Shown here piece after piece: positions 52,964 through 64,000 of a stretch of DNA of 64,000 nucleotides. Below the pieces are notes generated by a model, which did not search any database, had not been told where the DNA came from, and was given only the letters and a program-made list of their open reading frames with translations. Both the position numbers and the translations under genes were made by a program. Source of the stretch: Himantopus leucocephalus (lineage: Eukaryota; Chordata; Aves; Charadriiformes; Recurvirostridae); NCBI GenBank assembly GCA_003993805.1, contig RSEF01000012.1, positions 10,149,368-10,213,367 on the forward strand. Reading direction: 5' to 3'. How positions within the stretch are numbered: the stretch's first letter is position 1; each line of letters opens with the position of its first letter.

Positions 52964-53065
52964 GTCATTCCATGGCTGGGCACCACGTTCATCTCTTGGG
53001 TAAGCTGTCATGGTNGTCATTCCATGGCTGGGCACCACGTTCGTCTCTTGGGTAAGCTGTCATGG
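52964..53065. repeat. 50-base duplication around single N at 53015
   Basis: The arms 52964-53013 and 53016-53065 differ at one base (GTTCATC versus GTTCGTC). Confidence 0.85.
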
Positions 53066-56000
53066 CTTCTGGTCAAAGCTGGAGTTCCCTTTGAGCAGAA
53101 CTTCTTGACCCTTTGTACTTTGTACAGTATCCGCCTCGCAGGCGGACTCCGGAGGCATTGTCTGGAATGCGTGTCTAATGCATTCCACTCGGACCCTCAG
53201 TTCCATTCCATAATGTTAGCTTTAATTGGCTGCTTTTAAACTTTCATGTACAATTTGGTTGTACACGGTAAATTACCACCCTCTTCGCCTTTTCCTAAGA
53301 GCAAGAAACGAGAACCCAGAGACTGTGCTTTCTCTTGCTGCCTTTTACTATTGCCCTTGAGCTCTTTTAGAGGCAGCACTGGTGTGTAGTGTTTCCGTCA
53401 GAGGACAGACCTTCTTTTACTAGTGTTTTTTTCTCTAATCTCCAAAAGACTGTAGTTTTTAAACTTTGTATTGTATTTTTCGACTGACTTCTGCATTTGA
53501 AAGTTTTAAAAAATAATAGTTTTTGTCCAAAGAAGTCCAATTCAATTTGTCCAATTTAATAACTGTTGCCTAATTCTTAGTGTGGATAGGTATCCAGTGT
53601 CTTCCAAGTGATTTGTTTTTAAATATTAATGTTTTAATTTACTTGTTTGTGCATACGAGAACTTAATGACAGAATGAATTGTATGACCAAGGTCTGCCTT
53701 TACTATAAAAAAGGCTTTATACGTACTTCTGAAGTGTCAAAATCTATAGCATGGGCAGAATGATAGTCTCTGCTATTACACAGATTTCATCCAGGCTTAA
53801 ATACTTGATTGGAGCATCAGCAGAAGCTATTTTTGAGAAAGGGGTAGTTTAGTTGGGGGGGGGGAGTTGGCAGTACCACATACAAAACAAATCTTGCAGT
53901 TCAAGCTCAAAACAGTGATGAGTCTCTTGTTCATACTTGGTATGAATAAAGTAAAACAAAGCCTGTCTTTATCCTCCATAACAGGCTTGTGAGCTCATGT
54001 TTCGGCTTTTCCTTTCCCCTCCCTTTCTGACATGGGCTCCCTCTTTTTTTTCTTTGCTAAACAGACAGTAACTCTCCACAATATTTTTAATCTCAACAAG
54101 ACGTCCAGTGGCTGATGATGCAAAAGTGTTGCATCAACAAAGAGGAGATGATGGTTGGAGCATTCCAGGTCTGACATTTTTGGCCAAGGAGCAGTGTATT
54201 GTGGCCACTGATTCCTCCCCGCACAGCATGCTTGCTTCGGGCAGGAGACTACGTTTCATTGACTCCTGTTGTGTGCCTCCCTGCTCCTTATTTTAGGCTT
54301 CCCCAAGAAGTTATGACTGGGAGTCTCATGGTTTTAGATGAAAGAGCCTGTTGTCTTGTTGAATTATCTCCTTTCTGTCTATATTTAAAGCAAAGCTGGC
54401 AGGTAAAAAAAAAAAAATACAGTAAAACAAAAGCTCTGTTATAGTAACATCTTAGGCTAGATTAGAGTAAAAGTGGAAGAATTATCTAATAGTTTTGTTT
54501 TTATGTGTTTGTTTAGGCTGCTTGTTTACCTGTAGTCCATTGGCACCTGGCAGTGGAACTGGACTCATTGCATTCAAGTTCAGATGGGTGCCTGGGCACT
54601 GGTGGCATCTAGCCCACAAAAATCTATTCACTGAAATAAATGATAAGTATTTCTTCTTTTAGATTAAAAATTGTCCTTCTACAAATTGTCTGTTACGGAC
54701 GGAATTTTAAAATAATATACATGTGTAATCATGGATATTGAGTAGCCATAAGCATCTTGTATGCTTTAGATTATTGAGGGAAGAATTCTTCTTAAAACCT
54801 AAACCAAACTTTTTCAATTTTTTAATGCTCCAGTGCCACATCTTACGCTAATGACTTTTTTTAGTGACTGAACTGAAGGCAACTCATGAACCTTTTAGTT
54901 CACTAAAAGTATAGCTTATATATGTATTTCGTAATTGGATTTAAGAATTTCCTCATGACAGCTAAACTTCTTGAATCCACGTAAAAATCTGCTTAGATCA
55001 CATAACTTAGCCTTGCAGCGCTGGTTTTATTGTGCAGATAAACTCTCAGAAATTGATCTGTAAGCTAGTTGTTTTGTAGATGTGCCTGCTTGTTTTGTAC
55101 CACTGTTACTGTCGTAGTCTGTGTTCCTCCGCAGCATAAAGCCTTTGGACATCTCTTCAGTTGTATCTGTTAGGCTGTTACAATCAGGTACTTCTAGTCA
55201 TGAAGCTTCCCAAGATTTAATAAAGGCAAGGTGGGATAATTTGTTGATTTCTACCTGAATGCATCATTAACCATTACAAGAGGGGAAATTAGGGCATGGG
55301 TTTGGTGTCTCCTTTTTTTTCTTCTTTTTGTAAATCTTGTTTTTGATGCAAAGGCAGTTCTGTCGCCAGCCAGTCCAGCATGCGTAGACTCTCCCCCCCA
55401 CCATAAAACAATGAGCACATTCAGGCACAACTCGTGTTTTCAGTTATTAAAAAACGGAGCCGTCTGTCTCTGCCTGTGACTTTAATCTTTAAGCCTTTAT
55501 TCCCTGTACCCCACCCCCTCTTTCTTTCTCCAACCTTTTGTTTGTGAAGTGGAGGGCTACAGGATATGTGGGCCTGGAGTTTCTGAATGTATTGTACATT
55601 CCCCTGGCAACTACAGATGTTTATAACCCTGACTGATGTTATTTCAGTATTGTGGAGGGTGAAGAGAAAATTAAAGAACCCTTTTTTTCTCTCCTCCTAG
55701 CAGTCTTTAATTTTTTTTTGGGGGGGGAGGAGAAATATAAAATTTTAATTTCTTCTCTTTAAAAAAAAAAATCTTGTTCGGCATCCTCAGACAAAAAATA
55801 TCTAAGCGCTGTGCATGAATCTCCCTATAGCCTACCATAACTCTTCTGTTGGGACTGTGTGTTTCGTTCAGTGTTGTAAAAAGCGTAATAGTTCTGATTT
55901 TAGTTCAAAACAAGCTCCTTGTGTGGAGTCTGTGACTTTTGGATACTTTATTTCAAAGGCAGAGACAAGGTAGCTTAGGGCTTGAAATGCTTTAAGAGTA

Positions 56001-58436
56001 GAAGCGCATGCACTTATTTCCAGCTTTACACAGAACCCGGGTTTTCCATTTTGTAGAAGAATGATTTTTGAATCTGAATTGGAGATTTACTTTTGGATTG
56101 GTGACTTGCAGAATTGTTCAAGAAAACTTATTTTTGTTACTCTCATAGAAATATGCTCTTGATCTGTGCAACGTTTAAAATCAATTTCTTATTGGTGTTT
56201 CTTGAGCTGTCTAAAGCTGCAGGTGCACTATAAGATCAATGTCCTTGAATTGACAGAGAAGTGGAGAGAAGAGAATCTGTTCACAAATTTCTGTGATCTA
56301 AGTATTAATTTGTGTGTTTCTTGGGGATCTCTGAGCATTTAATGATCTTCAGAGTAGTTGGCCTAAACATTGAATTTAAGCAGGGAAAAGTTTAACTGGC
56401 TTGTGAATTTCAAGGTGGTTCAGCTGGATCTCTAAGGTACAACTCTTCTACCTGTTTTCCAACTGTATGCAGGCTGCTGTTTATAGGTTGTGCAAGTTCA
56501 GAGTTGTATGTCTAAATGTATATTCAGGTCTGTCTCGCTACACCTGGTGTGATAGTGGTCCTTATTTCTTATGACTGCTGCATGAAACTTTTTGTTAGAT
56601 TGATCTTTCAAAGCTATGACAGAAGAATGAGTAAGAATTCGCAGTGAGAGATCCTCTGGCTAGGCAGGGCTTCAAGAAGTTAACACAAAGATAAAAAAAT
56701 TTACTGTCATCTAATATTAAACTGACTAAAATATGCTTAAAAATTTTCGAACATGTTCCAAGATGTTCATAGTTCAGTAATTCTCTTAAGCACCCAGAGG
56801 GAGGCAATAGATGCTCTGTAGTAATGGTTCTCCAGTTCTTGGGGAGGAAAAAAACAACTTAGTTGGTCATTAAGCATAGCACGTTCTTTTTTTATCCTGA
56901 GATAATCAATATTCAAGTTGTGTATTGCTTGTGTAAGGATTTCTGAAATGTGCTATTTATTTTTTGTATTGCAACATGGGCAAAGATGTGATTGAATCCT
57001 AGATATGCTTACCTAACGATAGAATCTTGTCAGAATTTTAAAAGAACTTGAAAAGATGAAGAGCTCAGTATGAAATACTACTGATATAGAATAGAATTTA
57101 TAGAAACTTCTTGTTCAGGTGTCTGGTTCCCTCTATCCCCCAAGTCCAGTACTGGGCCTGTATGTAATATATTCAAATACATACAAAATATGAACACATT
57201 GGTTAAGAAACATTTCAGTTAGTTGTGCTATTCTTGGCAAACAGAGTGTTAAACTTTATAAAAAGCTAATACGGAAGTTCACTGCCAGCTAACTGGTTTG
57301 AAGGAAAATGGGTGCATGTAGGGTACTGTTTGTCTGCTTATGTACTACACTTCTCTCCCTGAAACAACCTTGGAAACTATATCAAGTTATTCCAGTTGTC
57401 TTTAATGTACCACTCTTCCCTCTGCAGTACAAAGCTGGTTTTGTATGACACTTGTAATTTGTAATGGGAGGCATATGGGTACATCCTTCCGTAGGCTGAA
57501 GCCTTAGGATCCTGTCGTATCAGGGAGGTAGCAGGAATTTCACTCAATATTTGTCTCAACGCTCCAGTGTTTACCGTTAGTGGAGAAACCTCGGGTGCGA
57601 CATTGTGGAAGCTGGAGAAATAGTCAGTCTGTTTCTTTCTGGTGTGAAATGAGTCTTTAGAAGATGGGGTGGAAGACTCCAGATGGGTGGAAGTCTGGCA
57701 GAACTTGGGATGGGCTCGTGTCCTTATTCATGCAGGTTCAGTGCCTTCATAATTCTTCCGGATGCTTGATTCCTTTTATATTGTGTAGCCACTATTCTCC
57801 TTCTGGTCTTGGAAATAGCTTCAAAGATGACACCTGTCTGTACTCCTTAAGAGGTGGAGTGGGCACAATGGTCGTACCTTGTAGTCATATTTTTTCCCCA
57901 ATATATTTAGCATTATCGTATGCAAACTTTATTTTGTAACTTGGTGGGAAATTTTGTAGAGAGCAAATGTAAAGCTGATATAAGTCGAGACTATAAAAAG
58001 GGTATATTTTATCTTGTTTCTTCTGACCTGTTTGCTTTTCAGTGTTTACTGTAAAGACTTTTATGGACCTTCAGGGGCCATTTATGGTCACTATGTAAGG
58101 CCGAAGTGTAATGTTATGTTTAATTCGTCAGAGCAGTGCAAAACCACATGTGGCCTTGATACCAAAGCAAAATACCTCTGAATAAGAAGTCTGAAACTTG
58201 AACTAATCACTCATCAGGCCTTGAGCACACGCTATCAGCTGAGGAGGTCAAAGTGGGGTTTTGCAAGTATCCATTTTTTTCATTTAGTGCATTTCTTTTT
58301 CCTGAAGCATTGAGCCTATAGTGTTGATTTACTGTACAACTTATTGCCATGTTGTTTCAGAAACCTTGTTTTATGAACTCAACTCTAGACAGGAGGAACG
58401 GTTCACTTCATTGCAAACCTCTGAGTCCCATATGAA

Positions 58437-58672
58437 TGAGTGGAATTACAGGTGCTATTTTCATATGTCGTTTGGGAACCCAGAAATTTGACATGACTTT
58501 TTCTTGATGTTTTATAGTCTGGATGCCAAATTATGGAACTGAACCTCTTTGTGGNTGAGTGGAATTACAGGTGCTATTTTCATATGTCGTTTGGGAACCA
58601 GAAATTTGACATGACTTTTTCTTGATGTCTTATAGTCTGGATGCCAAATTATGGAACTGAACCTCTTTGTGG
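58437..58672. repeat. 118-base duplication around single N at 58555
   Basis: The arms 58437-58554 and 58556-58672 differ by one C in a run (AACCCAG versus AACCAG) and one transition (GATGTTTT versus GATGTCTT). Confidence 0.85.
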
Positions 58673-59167
58673 TAGGTGTAAAACAGGCACATAGTGCAAA
58701 AAACAGTAATGTTACAACCCAAATGGTAACAACCCCGTTGTTTTCTCTGCTTTGTTTTGCTTTCAAGAGCATGAAATAACTGTTTTTCCTACTACGTGCT
58801 CTGGATTGTACTCCAAGGATGATGAGTGGTATAATGACATTCAGTCTAAAATGTTAGGTAACTTTTACTTTGGTTTTGTGCAGTATTCTAAATATTTAAC
58901 TTTCCAGCTTTATTGGTATCTGTATTTGCATATACATATATATGAATGACACTTGAAAAAGTTAATGTTTGCAAACTAATTCATAATTTATGCACTTTCA
59001 ACTTCAAGCCAAGAAAGAAATAAATGCAGCTGAAATACCATGGTGTTGTGTAAGTCAGCAAATGCTAACTTTTTTTGTAGCAGTCATCTGTGTCTACTCA
59101 AAATGATCGTTGCCTTTTCAAGATATGTAGGCTTTTTAAACCTTACCACAATTAATGTTTTCAGCCT

Positions 59168-59600
59168 TAAAATAAGTAGAGGTCTCTTTTGGATGCTGTC
59201 CAGTTTGTGCCTTGTCAATACACAAATTCAGATCTAGTAATAGGTAGTATTACAGAAAAGGAGTTTGCTACATATGGAAGAAGGATGTCTTCTCTCATAT
59301 GGTGCTTTAACTCATTTTTTACACATGCTGCNTAAAATAAGTAGAGGTCTCTTTTGGATGCTGTCCAGTTTGTGCCTTGTCAATACACAAATTCAGATCT
59401 AGTAATAGGTAGTATTACAGAAAAGGAGTTTGCTACATACAGAAGAAGGATGATGTCTTCTCTCATATGGTGCTTTAACTCATTTTTTTACACATGCTGT
59501 NTCTAGTAATAGGTAGTATTACAGAAAAGGAGTTTGCTACATATGGAAGAAGGATGTCTTCTCTCATATGGTGCTTTAACTCATTTTTTACACATGCTGC
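59168..59600. repeat. triple copy around single Ns at 59332 and 59501
   Basis: Copy 1 (59168-59331) and copy 2 (59333-59500) share about 164 bases. Copy 3 (59502-59600) repeats only the last 99 bases. Copy 2 has ACAG for ATGG, an added ATG triplet (GGATGATGTC) and one extra T. Copy 3 matches copy 1 in these positions, so the order reads allele 1, allele 2, allele 1. Confidence 0.9.
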
Positions 59601-61863
59601 GTATTACGTTGCATTTCTTGTTCCAAGGCAGGGATTGTTTACTTTCCTATAGACAATGAGGGAAGAGCGTTGTCATTTGTGGTGATATTCTGGTTTTCTT
59701 CAAAAATATTTTGAAGAACAGGAATTGAAATGCCAGACCCTAATAGTTACTTGTCTAATTTGCTACATTTTCTTTGGAAACAGTCAAAGTGAATGTTTCG
59801 GAGGGTCAAAGCAAGAAAGTCAATGATGGAATGAAGTGTCCCTTGCTTTAAGCTTCATCCTAATGCTGCTTACACAGGGTGAAAACATAAATGTTTTATA
59901 AACAATGAAACTTCATCCAGCTGGATGAAGCTTTAAAAACCTGAATTGCATAAATATCAAATCTGTCTGAGGCCACATGGTATCTAGCAGCAGTGAGTTT
60001 GGGACTGTTGTGTGATTTACCATTGTGTAATTGATTGTGATTTTTCAATAGAGGTGTTTTGTTTCCCTTCTTGCTCAGTTTCATGTGCATCTGTCATTGC
60101 GTGCTGTTAACATAGATTTTTCTTTGTAAATGATGTTGTATGTGAAGAACTTAACTGCATTTGTCTTATTTCCTTTATTTGAAGCCACTTTATCTTTCAG
60201 ATTCCTTTTTCAGAAAGTGACCAGATCCAAAGGAGTATTTTATTTCAATTTTCATCGCATATACTTTTTTGACTGCTTCTAAACATAAAACAATTTTGCA
60301 TTGAACAGCATATAACGACTTTTTGCAATTTTCTAAAGTAATAGCCCTAGTTTTGTGTAAATACATGTGTACTTAATAAGTTTTTTCCAACACTTCCTAA
60401 CAATACACTGACCATTTATTCAGCTTTAAGCTTCCCTGAGATTCTTGAGGCTGCCGTTTCATGAACAACTCTGCCTGCAGCTGTGTCCTGTCCCTAGAAA
60501 GCGGTAGGCTTGCTTTGCTCTTTCCTCTTTTTTTCCCTTTGTGGCACCTGGCTGTTTGGTCCTGCTGCATCCCTTGTGCCAACTCTGGCTCTCCCTGGAG
60601 CCCTGCGTCAGCCGGGTCACCTCACTAATGCAGAGGAGAGCTATCTGGTGTTGCTGAGTTGAACGGACTGGTCTGAGCTACAACTTCTGCCTTTCATCGG
60701 ACGGTCTGTGAGCCGTGGGAGACCTGAGTAAGCATGGTGTTGGGCAAGCGGAGGTGGGAGCAGGAACTTCCCAGCTCACAGAACTGCAGCCTCCATCACC
60801 AGGCTGTGCCAGAGCGAACACCTTTTCAGTGTGCTCCACTTCACCAGTGACTACTTCTAGGTAGCTGGCTATATACAAATAGCTGTGTAGATTAATGTAA
60901 TAACAAAGTAAAGCATGTGATTGCCCTGGCTTGAAACTACATGGGTAGAAATGCCTTTTTGACTTGCGTATTTAATCTTTACAATGAAAGCAAAGGAGGA
61001 AAAGTCTACTGTCACACTTGTAAAAGTGTGCTTAAAGTGAAATGGAGCCTTTCCCTGTCTGTAGAAGCGTGTATCCTTAGCTGTGACTGTTGGCTTGTGC
61101 CGTTCTTTCTTACGCGGAGGCTGGGGGAAGGTTAGGTGTACTCGGCTTCTGTTTGTGTTGGGGAGAAAAGTGTAGGAAACTATTCTGTAACCTAAATCAA
61201 AAAGATTCATGGCAATCTCTTTTTGGTAGTGATTTGTATTTGGGAGCGTTTGGAGGGTGGATTATGTTTTACTGTGTGTATTTTTTTACAAAACTACATG
61301 TAATTCTAATGTGTGTTTTACTAGTGAATTTAGTCAGATCGTAATGAGGGCTTGCTTGTACTCACCTTGTTTTGGAATGGTCTCTCCTACATGGGTAGAA
61401 ACTGCAGAAGTGTTTGGCCATTTCTCAGGCTGGTGTTTTTGATCTTCTTCAGCCAAAGAAGAGTAAAGACCTCAGAATACATCTTCTCTGTAACCATTGC
61501 TGCTGACTGAGCAGTGCAAGCCCTTACTGTTCCCTGAATAAGCAAATCGAGTCGTTGGAAGGTAACACATTGAGAGATGTCAGGTCAATACCTCAATGCT
61601 AAATTTTTGTCTGTGTCGCAGGGGCAAGTGTATCCTTTTTTTTTTTCCTCGTGTTTTCAGAGTTCCCCCCACCTCGACTCCCAGGCCTGTTGCACGTCGG
61701 AATTCCCTGCTGCTCCCCTTGCACTGCAGCTGACAGACTTCACACGTGTTTCAGAAACTGTAATCAGAAGCATGCAGTGAGAAAACTTATTCAAAGTATT
61801 ACTTACTTTGTAGTTAGAATAAAACACTTGGAGGTGGTGGTGGGGAAAATGGACTTCAAAATA

Positions 61864-62279
61864 ATTGTTCTATGTGCATAGTTGCTCCCCCAGAAACTTA
61901 CCTTCCCATAATAATGAATTACTTAGGCTTAAGATCTCCAGGTGTCTCTAGAAAAGGCATATGGGAAAGTCTTGTTCTGCACTCTTGTGGATTTTTTTTT
62001 AAAGTGGTGTCCCTCTTATAGCATTGTCTCCGCATAAAATAGTTGAGGTTGGAAGCAACCTCTGGTGGTCGNATTGTTCTATGTGCATAGTTGCTCCCCC
62101 AGAAACTTACCTTCCCATAATAATGAATTACTTAGGCTTAAGATCTCCAGGTGTCTCTAGAAAAGGCATATGGGAAAGTCTTGTTCTGCACTCTTGTGGA
62201 TTTTTTTTAAAGTGGTGTCCCTCTTATAGCATTGTCTCTGCATAAAATAGTTGAGGTTGGAAGCAACCTCTGGTAGTCT
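61864..62279. repeat. about 208-base duplication around single N at 62072
   Basis: The left arm 61864-62071 and right arm 62073-62279 differ by T-run length and single transitions (CTCCGC versus CTCTGC, GGTGGTC versus GGTAGTC). The longest of the single-N duplications, it includes the start of the CR1-like fragment in both arms. Confidence 0.88.
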
Positions 62280-62415
62280 TCTGGCTTTACCCCTTAAAGG
62301 TGAGCCAGCCATCTCTAAGTGAGCCACCTTTAAGCTAGATCAAGTGTCCCAAGATCATTTAGGGCTTTGTGGATGACCAAGTATTTAGCGCTTTTCTGAA
62401 GAGGCTAAAGGCAAC
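62236..62415 (-). mobile_element. degenerate CR1-like LINE 3' fragment
   Basis: ATAGTTGAGGTTGGAAGCAA followed by CCTCTGGTAGTCTTCTGG resembles the reverse complement of the avian CR1 3' end (GGTTGGAAGGGACC-type), and the following GAGCCAGCC...AGATCAAGTG...GGGCTTTGT order also fits. It is clearly old and diverged, without the terminal octamer repeats. The first bases also occur at 62029-62071 in the left copy of the duplication. Other repeat families are possible. Confidence 0.45.
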
Positions 62416-64000
62416 ACAGGACTCCTTATGTTTTGTAAAGTCTTGCAAAGGATCTCTTGATGACCTTCTTTCTTCTTATGTTGTAATGCTTTTTTGGAGA
62501 GAGTTTTCATGTTCAGGTTTGTAGGTTTTTTCTTCAATAAGTTGTCTGTTTAATATAACCTTATTCCCATGTGCAATATTGCAATAGCTAGATCAGCATA
62601 TAATAATACATTATTGGAAGATGTGCCTTGGTCTTTCTTAGTGTGACCTTCATAGAGACCTTATCAGCTTTGTTTGTGCTACTTCAGCATGGCCAATCAA
62701 GCTTATTGACATACTCTAATCATTATAGGTATTTCCTCACTTTGAAGAACGCAGGCTTGTTTCTGATGTGTAGTTAGAACATACTGAAACAAGTAAGATC
62801 CTTGGATGACTTGACAAAGGAGAGGGTAGAGCCCTTCATTGCCTTTAATCCTCTTCAGGACAATATTGCGCACTGGTTCATCTGGGAGATGAAGTATAAA
62901 GTATATTCCAGGTGGGATTCTTGTGTGAGGTCTTTTGCAAAAGAACGCTCTTATTCCTTATTAGCAATTACATCTTTCCATCACTTACTATTTGTAGCTG
63001 AGTTGAACTCAGGATTACGAATAAATAACTGTAAAAGATGGGTTCTTTGACATATAAGAAATGGACTTAGAATTCTGCCCTTATGGCTGTCCTGCTTTCT
63101 CTTTGTAGCTCTCAGTTTAGGAAAGGCCTTAGTGGCTGCTTTTCATTTAAAGGGAATTTGTGCAACCAGTGGTTTCTTTCTTGTTCAAAAATAAATATAA
63201 TGCATATAATTCTAAGCTTTACTGTGCATTCACAAAGTCTTGTGGGTTGCCAATCTGCCCATTGCTATCCTAAGCTGGATATTCCAAGCTATCCAGAGTT
63301 TGAAGCTTCATGGCTCCCTGTTTGTGCTTACAGCTGCTGAAATCTTTAGGAATGGCATGCCTGGGAAACAGTGCTAGGACGCTTGAACTCCACGAGTTCC
63401 TGTTCTTTTCAAAGCGTTTCCTAATGGAAGTTGTGGTATTGGTTTTGATCCGTGATTTGCATTGCCCTACAGAGGGTTTTCTTCATGAGTAATTCATGTG
63501 CTCCGGTTGTGCATGTATCTCTGCCCCCTCACACCTCCTATTTCTGTTTAAATTTGTGGAGATTTCCTATCCTGTAAAACATCTTCCTTATTCATCATAA
63601 TGCCTCCCCTAAGGTACCTAGCAAAATCCTGTGCCACTTGTAGCATCTCCCAAGGTGTTACTGTATATGAAAGCAGAGGATAATTTTGTTGTATCTGAAT
63701 AAAGATTCTTAAAAAGCAAAAGGGGGGGGGGGCTGGGAAGGGCGAAGTGTCATACTCACTGCATGATATAGACAATATTTCCTGAGACAGGAGATACTAA
63801 CCTCAAAGAATTTAAAATAAAACATTGATTTTATTATTTTTTTTGAAAGGGGAATAGGGGAGGCAGAAATGGTAGAATAGTTGGTCTTTTTATCCTATGT
63901 GCAGATGAAATTGATTAAACCTTAAAAACTCGCCTCAGTCCACCCGGTTTATTAATTGAAGAATTTCCTCTTCCCCAGAATGGGAAGTGCACATTAAAAC

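Larger units (their letters stand above)
34977..64000 (+). other. EEFSEC: EEFSEC intron 1, continuing past the window end
   Basis: After the GTAAGG donor the expected next exon (AQIIDLMMLVID-like, starting in phase 1) is not visible to the window end, so intron 1 exceeds 29 kb unless that exon is lost in the gap at 49887-49986. Very long introns are usual for EEFSEC in mammals. The interior is AT-rich, with poly-T and poly-A runs, short open frames without support, ten single-N duplications and a CR1-like fragment near the right end. No nested gene, tRNA or other RNA gene was recognised. Confidence 0.75.

Noticed and set aside
53847..53867. G-run as a G-quadruplex or regulatory element
   Set aside because: A single homopolymer run, like those at 55721 and 63722; there are no four separate G-tracts.

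Overview
The window is vertebrate nuclear DNA, almost certainly from a bird. It has spliced genes with GT-AG introns, CpG-island promoters, little repeat DNA and one degenerate CR1-like tail. Two genes are recognisable. RUVBL1 (AAA+ helicase-like ATPase) is on the minus strand, with nine of its expected eleven coding exons at 15070-28155. EEFSEC (selenocysteine-specific elongation factor) is on the plus strand. Its first coding exon is at 34691-34976, and the rest of the window is its unfinished first intron. The two genes are divergent and also adjacent in mammals (human 3q21), which supports both calls.

Region by region. 1-9500 is GC-rich and holds what looks like the 3' end of an unrecognised plus-strand gene: a good internal exon at 1799-1899, a likely terminal exon at 9055-9130 and a polyadenylation signal at 9465-9470. 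Its last intron contains AT-rich, motif-dense blocks that look like conserved developmental enhancers. 9500-12078 is intergenic and ends at a 100-base assembly gap. 12179-15069 should carry the end of RUVBL1, but the last two coding exons (about 83 residues, including the sensor-2 arginine) are not visible. They are probably in the gap. 15070-28155 is RUVBL1. About 27890-28560 is its CpG island, with two CCAAT boxes. 28300-34390 is intergenic with no gene that I can support. About 34390-35250 is the EEFSEC CpG island and exon 1. 34977-64000 is intron 1, interrupted by a second 100-base gap.

A striking technical feature is sixteen single unknown bases. All but one clearly sit between two near-identical copies of the same 29-208 base sequence (one site is part of a triple copy). 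They look like unmerged overlaps or alternative haplotypes left by the assembler, not biological tandem duplications.

Functionally, RUVBL1 acts in chromatin remodelling (INO80, SRCAP, TIP60) and in the R2TP chaperone. EEFSEC delivers Sec-tRNA to UGA codons with SECISBP2. They are neighbours by synteny, not members of one pathway. I see no mobile genetic system, CRISPR array, viral gene or new enzymatic system. The most promising unexplained material is the set of candidate conserved non-coding blocks and the unidentified gene on the left.
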